Shown: positions 35,615 to 42,756 of the stretch, piece after piece
Numbering within the stretch: position 1 is the first letter of the stretch
How the letters are laid out: every line of letters starts with the position of its first letter
Source of the DNA: Aurantiacibacter arachoides
Lineage (GTDB): Bacteria > Pseudomonadota > Alphaproteobacteria > Sphingomonadales > Sphingomonadaceae
Assembly: GCF_009827335.1 (NCBI RefSeq)
Contig: NZ_WTYH01000001.1
Span: 1,426,001 to 1,490,000 of the forward strand
DNA: 64,000 bases
Reading direction: 5' to 3'
Made by a program: the position numbers and the translations under genes
Notes under the pieces: generated by a model
Told to the model about the DNA's origin: nothing
The model's database searches: none
The model's input: the letters and a program-made list of their open reading frames with translations, nothing else

Positions 35615-36900
35615 CGCCGCGCCATCAGCCGGTCGAAGATCGCGGCATACCGCCGGGCGACGCTGGCCCCGGTATATTCGGTGTAGGATTCGGGAGCGGC
35701 AGGGGCGAAGGCATCGCCTTGCGTGCGCAGGCGTTGCAGTGCCCCGACCAGTTCACTTTGCCGTGAGACGAGATCATCGGCCCTGGCAAAGCCCAGTGCG
35801 ATTCCCCCGCCCGCCTTGACCAGCGACCGATGCGCGTCGCTCTGTTCGTGAAACAACGCAAGATAGGGACGCTCCGACATCAGGAAGAGCGACAGCTTGG
35901 AAGCAGTGTAGTGCGCTTCTTCCGAACCGAGCATCAGGCCCGCATCGGATCGCGACAGCGCAGTCAGAGCATCGACATAGGGCAGGCGCTGCGGCACCTC
36001 GTTTACGAGATCAGCCACCCCCGCCCGCTCGGCCAGCGGCATCACTCGATACTCGTTGGTGTTGTTGGGCTGCGCTGTCGTGCCGATGAAATTGACAGTC
36101 ACGTTTGCCGCAGCATCCGGAAAGCGCGCACGCCAAGCCGCCAACCCCTGCAGGAATGCCTCCAGCGTGGGCAGCACCAAGGGCCAGATGGTGCCGGGGT
36201 AGGTAAGGTTCCACCGCCTCTCGTCAATGACGATGGTCGTGGGAGCTGCCCCGCGGCGCAGCGCCTCAAAATCGGCGGGATCGGAGCCGATGGGAATAGC
36301 TGTCACATCCTGTGGGCCAAGTGCGTGGTAGCGTGCCACCAGCTTGCGCGCCTGTTCGGCGGACACGGTCGTTACATGTGAAGCTCCGCCCATCGCTCGT
36401 GGCTCTAGAAGCTTGGAGAGCGCGTGTGACGCACTGCCTTTCGACAACAAAGGCAGCGTATCCCCCCAGTCCGAGCGCCACGGATCCTGGAAATCCAGCA
36501 CAACCGGGACCTTGAACGTGCGCCTGATCCAATTTGAGAGCAGCATCGGATAGAACGGAGATCCTGTGATCAGCACTGCGTCGATCTGCCGGGTCCGCAT
36601 CAGGTTGGCTATGGCGCGGCGGATCCCGCGATAGCCGCGCAAACCGATATCACCCAGTCCGAATGGGCGGGCGTGGGCCTGGTCCAAGGCTTCGACCCGA
36701 ACAATCTCCACTGACGGATCGACGAGTTTTGCAAGTTCCGGATCCGCCGGCTCCTCGTAAAACCGCTCATCCACGCAAACCACGATCGGCGTCCATCCAG
36801 CTCCTGGAAGATTGTTTGCCAGATGCCGCGCCCGGTGTACCCCCGCCAGGGCAGAAGGCGGAAAATAGGGGCTGACGATGATGCAAGTACGATCCGTCAA
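35611..36900 (-). CDS. divergent GT4-like glycosyltransferase
   Basis: A 429-residue GT-B-like protein that is more distant from standard families than its neighbours. The N-terminus CIIVSPYFPPSALAGVHRARHLA is a GT4-type donor-domain start and LITGSPFYPMLL and VVLDFQDPWRSDW are typical of the Glyco_trans_4_4 group. A clean EX7E motif is not visible; the corresponding segment is SEEAHYTASKLSLFL. The start appears to be TTG at 36900, overlapping the upstream stop by four bases (TTGA), as no ATG or GTG occurs before the conserved fold. A probable EPS transferase, with less certain activity. Confidence 0.8.
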   Translation of the reverse strand: MTDRTCIIVSPYFPPSALAGVHRARHLANNLPGAGWTPIVVCVDERFYEEPADPELAKLVDPSVEIVRVEALDQAHARPFGLGDIGLRGYRGIRRAIANLMRTRQIDAVLITGSPFYPMLLSNWIRRTFKVPVVLDFQDPWRSDWGDTLPLLSKGSASHALSKLLEPRAMGGASHVTTVSAEQARKLVARYHALGPQDVTAIPIGSDPADFEALRRGAAPTTIVIDERRWNLTYPGTIWPLVLPTLEAFLQGLAAWRARFPDAAANVTVNFIGTTAQPNNTNEYRVMPLAERAGVADLVNEVPQRLPYVDALTALSRSDAGLMLGSEEAHYTASKLSLFLMSERPYLALFHEQSDAHRSLVKAGGGIALGFARADDLVSRQSELVGALQRLRTQGDAFAPAAPESYTEYTGASVARRYAAIFDRLMARR

Positions 36901-37991
36901 CGCAATGTGACCAGCGCCAAGGCCGCATGCAGCCGTTTGCTGAATTGGTCGAAGGAGAAAAACGACAAGCCCTCCGGAACGATCTTTGGCTTCTGTAGCG
37001 TTTCAAGAATGGCGGCTTCAACAGCGGCTCCATCGGCTGGATTGACCGCTAGGCCCAAGAGCCCACCACGCACCGCTTCGAACGTGCCGTCGACAGTGCT
37101 GGCCACCACGGGAATGCCAGATGCGAGCGCCTCGTGCACGACCAAGCCTAGGCCTTCACCCGAACTGGGCATAACGTAGGCATCGGCCAGACGGTAAAGG
37201 TCCATCTTCTCGTGTTCATCGACCCGGCCGGTAAATACGACCATGTCGTCTACTCCAAAGTCGCGCGCCTTTGCCTCAAGCCTTGCGCGGTCGGACCCGT
37301 CGCCTGCGGCGATGTACACGAGTTCCGGGCAATGTTTGCGAAGGCTCGCCAGCGCCTCGATGACCTCGTCAAAACCCTTGTACCGTTCATCGGCTGACAT
37401 TCGTCCCAAGGTGAGCAGGGTTTTGCGACCTTTGAGGCCATAGCGCCGCTCCATCTCTGGATTGCGCGGACCGGGCGAAAACGCATCAAGCTGGATCGCA
37501 CCGGGCATCACAGCAGAGGGCGCCCTTGCGCCTGCCCATGCTTGGAACCTGTCGAGGGTCAATTTGCTCGCAGATAGGACAAGGTCAACCGAGTTGATGC
37601 CGAACCTGCGCAAAGCCCGCTCCGGCCGCTGCCAAGCGTCGATCCCGTGAATCCCTAGGACGAGCGGCGCATGCGCGATACCGGCGACCAGACTGGCCAG
37701 CGGAAGGATGTTGATATGCGCGCAGTAGACGATGTCTACTTTCTCCCCCAGTAAAACCGCCCGCAAGGTGCGACGGACGTAGGCGAATGAGCCTCTGGCG
37801 GCGGTCAAGTCATAGTGAACCCGGGCTGGAACCTGCGAAGTCTCACCATCGATTGAGCGTGCCAGAACGGTGATCTTGCCCACCTCGTCGAAGCTGCTCA
37901 ATGCCGCTAATACGTCGCGGTTATACTTGGCTATCCCACCAAAGCCGCCGTGGGCATCGGTTGCCAGCATCAGGATGTGAATCTTATCCAT
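36897..37991 (-). CDS. glycosyltransferase family 4
   Basis: A 364-residue GT-B transferase. The N-terminal ILMLATDAHGGFGGIAKYNRDV carries the glycine-rich loop, and the C-terminal domain has LLTLGRMSADERYKG and the EX7E motif GEGLGLVVHEALASG. I chose ATG at 37991 (MDKIHIL), six bases inside a possible TTG. It starts six bases after the asnB stop and its stop overlaps the next transferase gene by four bases. By eye the base composition is less GC-rich here than in the housekeeping part of the window, in keeping with the variable core of a polysaccharide locus. Confidence 0.9.
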   Translation of the reverse strand: MDKIHILMLATDAHGGFGGIAKYNRDVLAALSSFDEVGKITVLARSIDGETSQVPARVHYDLTAARGSFAYVRRTLRAVLLGEKVDIVYCAHINILPLASLVAGIAHAPLVLGIHGIDAWQRPERALRRFGINSVDLVLSASKLTLDRFQAWAGARAPSAVMPGAIQLDAFSPGPRNPEMERRYGLKGRKTLLTLGRMSADERYKGFDEVIEALASLRKHCPELVYIAAGDGSDRARLEAKARDFGVDDMVVFTGRVDEHEKMDLYRLADAYVMPSSGEGLGLVVHEALASGIPVVASTVDGTFEAVRGGLLGLAVNPADGAAVEAAILETLQKPKIVPEGLSFFSFDQFSKRLHAALALVTLR

Positions 37992-37997
37992 ACCCAA

Positions 37998-39848
37998 TCA
38001 GCGAGTACGAACCTGTGAAGTCTCCAGCCCACGTGTCCAGGCACCCTGCACGTGTCTCGCCCAATCCCGCATTCCCGCCATCGGCAGGGCCTTGGCTCCA
38101 TCGCCCGCATTGCGAATCCACGATCCGACCGGCACGGCAAAACCCGTCTTACTGCGACTGATGACTGCGTCGGGCAACGGCGTGGACGGCGCGAACGCAA
38201 GCTCGGCCTTGGGCATTTCGCCGGCCGGCGGCGGGCCGAGCGCGGCGGCCGATGCAAGTAGCTGCGAATCCGCCAGCGGCGTGCGGATTTCAAGCGAGTG
38301 CGCCATGCCTGCCCAATCGGTATCCCGAAGCAACTGATTGCGCATGTACATGGCCGATTCCAGCACCGCGATCTGCGAGAACGTGGAAGCGGGGCGCGGG
38401 TCCAGAACCTCCCGCAGCCTTTCGAACAGGCGCAGGCGATCAAGGCCTTCGGTAACGATATCCGGATCGAGCAACTCGGGCAGATCCCACGGCATGCGCA
38501 GCCCGCGCCGTACGAACCAGGCGCCCGGAACCTTTCCGCCAAATTCGATCAACCCTGCCGCCTTCGGGCTGATGCCGAAACGCTCGGGCCCCACGGCCAT
38601 CATACCCCGCCGTATGGTCGATCCCAGGAAGGGAATTGCAGCAGGAGCGGAAAAATAGCGCACCCAGCGCGGCACGTCGCGGAACGAGGGATAGCCACCC
38701 ATCAACTCGTCACCGCCCACGCCCGAGATCGCCACCTTCAGCCCACGTTCGCGAGCGGCCTTGGAGACGAACCAAGTGTTGATCCCGTCAATCGAAGGCT
38801 GGTCCATCGCGGCGATGATGGCGGGCAGATCGGCTTCAAACTCTGCCTTGGTCACCACCCGCGTTGTGTGCCGAGTGCCGTAGGTGCGCGCGACCTGCTC
38901 GGCCAGCGGTGCCTCGTCAGCTGGGGTGCCCTGATACTCCGCGAAAGACAGGGTAACCGTCTCGATCTCGCTTTGCCCGGCATCGCGCATCAGGCCGACC
39001 AGCGCGGATGAATCGATGCCCGAAGACAGGAATGCGCCGACCGGCACGTCGGCCACCAGGTGGCGCCTGACGCTATCGAGCAGGGCTTCCTGATAAGCCT
39101 GCCGACGATCCCTTGGCGATTGCTGCTGCGTGTAGGCGTTCTCGCCTTCGGCGAAGACCGCCGCGATCGAATGATAGGGTGTCGGCTCGCTTGCTCCGCC
39201 GTGCTTGACCGTAAGCCAGCTGCCCGCCGGCAGGGCCTTGACCGCGCGGGCGATTGTCAAAGGTTCGGGCACGCTGCCGAGCAAGTGGAAACCGACCAGC
39301 GCGGCAGGATCGGGGTCTGCCGCAACACCTCCGCCCGCAATCAGCGACTTGACCTGACTGGCGAACCGGAACGTGCCGCCATCGTCAGCGTAATACAGCG
39401 GCTTGATGCCGTAGGGGTCGCGGGCGAGAAACAGCACCTCCTCGCGCCGGTCCCAAATGGCAAACGCGAACATGCCCACCAGTCGGGTGACCATCGCAGG
39501 TCCCATCGCCTCGTATAACTGCAACAGGACCTCGGTGTCGCTGTCGCTGGCAAAGGCATGGCCCTTGCCCTCCAGCTCAGTCCGCAGCGTCGCGAAATTG
39601 TAAATCTCGCCGTTGAAGGTGATGACGAAGCGGCCGCTGGCCGAATGCATGGGCTGCGCCCCGCCCTCGGTCAGATCGATGATCGCTAGACGGCGGTGAG
39701 CGAAACCAACGCGCCTGTCGTTGGTGAGCCAGTGGCCGCACCCATCAGGGCCACGCGCTGTCATGGAGTCGCGCGTGCGCAGCAACTCGTCCTCGTCCAC
39801 CGGTGCTGCCATAGCGCCGTACGAATATATGCCGTTTATGCCGCACAT
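37998..39848 (-). CDS. asnB: glutamine-dependent asparagine synthase-like protein
   Basis: A 616-residue two-domain amidotransferase. C2 (MCGINGIYSYG) is the glutaminase nucleophile, followed by GRFVITFNGEIYN and SDSDTEVLL; the synthetase domain has the pyrophosphate loop SSGIDSS at 275-281 and SGVGGDELMGGYPSF. It would use glutamine and ATP to amidate a carboxyl group, aspartate in the classical enzyme. Genes of this type are frequent in EPS loci, and some (such as WbpS of Pseudomonas O-antigen loci) are thought to amidate uronic acids. The position at the head of four transferase genes favours such a role, but free asparagine synthesis cannot be excluded. Confidence 0.9.
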   Translation of the reverse strand: MCGINGIYSYGAMAAPVDEDELLRTRDSMTARGPDGCGHWLTNDRRVGFAHRRLAIIDLTEGGAQPMHSASGRFVITFNGEIYNFATLRTELEGKGHAFASDSDTEVLLQLYEAMGPAMVTRLVGMFAFAIWDRREEVLFLARDPYGIKPLYYADDGGTFRFASQVKSLIAGGGVAADPDPAALVGFHLLGSVPEPLTIARAVKALPAGSWLTVKHGGASEPTPYHSIAAVFAEGENAYTQQQSPRDRRQAYQEALLDSVRRHLVADVPVGAFLSSGIDSSALVGLMRDAGQSEIETVTLSFAEYQGTPADEAPLAEQVARTYGTRHTTRVVTKAEFEADLPAIIAAMDQPSIDGINTWFVSKAARERGLKVAISGVGGDELMGGYPSFRDVPRWVRYFSAPAAIPFLGSTIRRGMMAVGPERFGISPKAAGLIEFGGKVPGAWFVRRGLRMPWDLPELLDPDIVTEGLDRLRLFERLREVLDPRPASTFSQIAVLESAMYMRNQLLRDTDWAGMAHSLEIRTPLADSQLLASAAALGPPPAGEMPKAELAFAPSTPLPDAVISRSKTGFAVPVGSWIRNAGDGAKALPMAGMRDWARHVQGAWTRGLETSQVRTR

Positions 39849-39959
39849 GGTTCGCGCGTCACCTCGTCGCCTTGATCGGAAACGTCAAGCGAAGACCGGT
39901 GCGAAGCAATACCGCGACGGGCAGCAACAGCAGCTGGCCACTACCAAACGTGAGCTGCA

Positions 39960-41459
39960 TCAGCGACCAACGATCCTTGAATTGGCGCCGGTCTGGTGCA
40001 GATAGTTTCCCCGCTGCGAAAGGCCCAGCCACAATCGCAGTCTAGGCAGGATGGTAACGGCAAGGACTATCGTCATGAAAATCCAGATAACAACGCCGCC
40101 CAGCAGTTTCTCACCCCCAAATCCGATGTCTGCCGACTGTACCAGCAGAACCGCGGCAGCGGCGCCGCCGACTATTCCCTTAGCGTCGCTCGTGGTCGTC
40201 ATCCATCGGTAATACAGGCCGAACATGCACCCCAGGATAAACAGCGCGAACATCATGCCGACTTTGCCATAGTCGATGTATGCGTCGCCGAAATAGCCGA
40301 TCGAAATTTGCGTGCCTTGTTCGATCCCGGTCACGCCCATTCCAGTGTACTCATTGGTGTGCAGTGATTCGTCGATCGGTGGCTTATCGGGAAAAAAGAT
40401 GCGCGGCATGAACGGGCGGGAAATGCCACTGGCCGTCAACGCTCCATCGGCATGGGGGCGTACGGATGGTACGTAGGTCAGGGTGGAGCCAAAGAACTGG
40501 GTATAGGATATGCGGTCCGCCAGCGCTGTCAATGAGGCTGCAATATCGTCGTCCGAGAGTTCAGTGGCCAAAGTTACCATACGCTCAAGCTGCGCCGATC
40601 GGCCGACGAGAATGGTTTGAGACCGCGTTCCCTGATTTACATACTCGCGATAATCGATCTTAATCGCAGTCCACACCGTGCCCAGGAAGATCGCGACGGA
40701 GGCAATCGTTATTAACAAGAACACCTGTTTGCCGTTCATCCGCGGCGCTGCGCCCAGAATACCGAGAAAGGCGAAAAGGAAAACTAGGCGAAACGAAGAG
40801 AAGAAGCCGCCAAGCGAAAGCACGAATTCGAACCCGAAGATTGCCAGCCATACCAGACGATAACCGCGAGTGCTCGCAAACACCGCGTAGGTCAGGGTTA
40901 GAAAGAATGCCCACTTGAGCGACGCTATCACCGCCAGAGGTTGCGCGAGTCCGGGAGCAAAGTTGCTGACTTCAATCGCCACCAACGAGATAACCATCGA
41001 TACGAAGTAGGCGATAATCCATTTGCGCAGGCTGACCGCCAACACCTGTTCGCGCACTAATACGCTGGCAGTCGCGATGCTCCGCCCAATCGTGATACGC
41101 AATCCCGCCACGATTGCGAGCAACCCTAAAAGTGTCAATGCAATGGCTGCTTCATTTTCGCCTGGCATCTCTGCCAACTGGGAAACGGTGGAACCGCTGA
41201 AAAACGCGCGCGCAAGGTTGATCGACGTTTGAATCCACTGCCAGGCAAAGAAAAACAGTAGACTGGGAATCTCATTCGGTCGCCACAGGAGACCGACACC
41301 GAGCACCAGAACCGCTAATGACAGCAGTCCGAGCCAGGGATGAGGACCAAGCAACAATATCGATGCGACCGGCACCACTACCCAACCAAAGTAAGGTGGG
41401 AACACGAACAAGGGGTCGCGCGTCCGCTGGTAAAGTGGGGGGACTGCTAAACTGGCCAT
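39960..41459 (-). CDS. Wzy-like polysaccharide polymerase
   Basis: A 499-residue protein with about a dozen hydrophobic segments, starting near residues 21-60 and ending at about 450-480, and with one large hydrophilic loop around residues 270-370. No catalytic motif is conserved enough to name, which is normal for Wzy proteins and oligosaccharide repeat-unit polymerases. The role is inferred from topology, size and position between asnB and the Wzc operon. It would join lipid-linked repeat units at the periplasmic side of the inner membrane. The gene is visibly less GC-rich than its surroundings. A 111-base gap follows before asnB. Confidence 0.75.
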   Translation of the reverse strand: MASLAVPPLYQRTRDPLFVFPPYFGWVVVPVASILLLGPHPWLGLLSLAVLVLGVGLLWRPNEIPSLLFFFAWQWIQTSINLARAFFSGSTVSQLAEMPGENEAAIALTLLGLLAIVAGLRITIGRSIATASVLVREQVLAVSLRKWIIAYFVSMVISLVAIEVSNFAPGLAQPLAVIASLKWAFFLTLTYAVFASTRGYRLVWLAIFGFEFVLSLGGFFSSFRLVFLFAFLGILGAAPRMNGKQVFLLITIASVAIFLGTVWTAIKIDYREYVNQGTRSQTILVGRSAQLERMVTLATELSDDDIAASLTALADRISYTQFFGSTLTYVPSVRPHADGALTASGISRPFMPRIFFPDKPPIDESLHTNEYTGMGVTGIEQGTQISIGYFGDAYIDYGKVGMMFALFILGCMFGLYYRWMTTTSDAKGIVGGAAAAVLLVQSADIGFGGEKLLGGVVIWIFMTIVLAVTILPRLRLWLGLSQRGNYLHQTGANSRIVGR

Positions 41460-41625
41460 GTAGATATCCTCTCCCGCACTAGAACTTTAGTGCACGATAA
41501 GGCACGACAAAAGCCGTCGTTGGAAATGCGATAGCTTTCCCGCGCCGCATGTAGGCGAACGTGGATTGGCGGCAATAATCCCGGCCGTAGCCATCTAAGG
41601 CACTCGCAGGCGTAACATGGCTGAC

Positions 41626-42756
41626 CTAATCGCGGCCGACAAGTTGCATGTTGGATACGGTGGCCTCCAGCGGCGTGCGCCTTTCCCACGCGTTGCCGGT
41701 GAGGACCAACCAGTAGAACGCGCACTGGTCCGAAATGACGAATTCGGCGGCCGTCGATAACGATTGCTCGATAGGTTCGTTCGGGGAATTCACGGCGCAT
41801 TGGACGGACGCGGTAAAGTTCTCAGCGGCCGTCTTCGGCGAGAAATCGGCGCTGAATGCGTAGCGGCCCGGCTGTAGTCGAACGAGTTGCCGCGCCAGTT
41901 CCCGTGATTCCCGCGCATCGACGAAGAGCCGAAACTCGCCGTTGCCACGCTCAGAGAAATGGCCAGTCTCGCCTTCCGGCACCTGCCATCCAAGCGTGCC
42001 ATCGCCTCCCGTCGCCACGAAGCCGGTAGGATTGCCTGAACCTTCATTCAAATAATCCCAAAGCGCGAACACCGTAGCATACTGCTCCGTGGCAGCCAGT
42101 CCGGCGAGGAGGCGCGCGTCCGTATCTTCCGAAGTGCCCTCGTCAGTCAGAAGGCGCAAGTTGTACAGGCGCCTCACCGATTCTGGTTCAGGCGGGACCA
42201 TTGTCCAGAATGCGTTTGCCCATACAGGGCGGCGCTCAAGAGCACGAAGCATAATATCTTCAGCACCATCTTGAGCAAGAATTGTTTTAAAGGCGTTCAG
42301 AAATCCATCGCTCAAAGAGGGACTGGTCCGGTATAGCCTTTCGATGCCCGCTAGCGCCAAGTCAAAATCGCCAATGGTCACCGCGGTTTGGATGTCCATA
42401 GCGCCGAGATAGCGGTTGCGCTTGTCGAGCGAGAGGCCACGGGTGACGAGGGTTGCCGCTTCGTTCTCGGCACCATTTGCCCGCAGGCTGCTGGCGATCA
42501 GGAATAGGGCATCAGTGGCAAACGGTTCCTTGGCGAAAGCATCCTTGGCAAGATCGATGCCGCCGTCCCGAATGGCCATCACGGGTTGGCCAGCCTCCAT
42601 CTGTACCATTACGAACTGTCGGGCCACGTTCGCCTGCCAGAACCCGTTCCACCCGAGCAGGGCTGGCGATTGGCGGGAGTTGGCGATGCCCTGTGCGACG
42701 AAGAGCGGCGCACACAGCAAAACCAGAACGACCAGCAAGGCACGCAGGACGCGCAT
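41626..42756 (-). CDS. exported protein of unknown function coupled to the tyrosine kinase gene
   Basis: A 376-residue protein that I do not recognise. Residues 1-26 (MRVLRALLVVLVLLCAPLFV...) are a signal peptide or membrane anchor. Residues 60-235 look like helical TPR-type repeats (DAFAKEPFATDALFLIASSL, DFDLALAGIERLYRTS). Residues 245-376 look beta-rich, in the manner of a carbohydrate-binding sandwich (LQPGRYAFSADFS, FRLFVDAR), with two cysteines (SVQCAVN and SDQCAFYW) that could form a disulfide. The ATG shares one base with the stop of the Wzc-like gene (TGATG), so it is translated with it. A periplasmic role in EPS assembly or retention is likely. Confidence 0.75.
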   Translation of the reverse strand: MRVLRALLVVLVLLCAPLFVAQGIANSRQSPALLGWNGFWQANVARQFVMVQMEAGQPVMAIRDGGIDLAKDAFAKEPFATDALFLIASSLRANGAENEAATLVTRGLSLDKRNRYLGAMDIQTAVTIGDFDLALAGIERLYRTSPSLSDGFLNAFKTILAQDGAEDIMLRALERRPVWANAFWTMVPPEPESVRRLYNLRLLTDEGTSEDTDARLLAGLAATEQYATVFALWDYLNEGSGNPTGFVATGGDGTLGWQVPEGETGHFSERGNGEFRLFVDARESRELARQLVRLQPGRYAFSADFSPKTAAENFTASVQCAVNSPNEPIEQSLSTAAEFVISDQCAFYWLVLTGNAWERRTPLEATVSNMQLVGRD

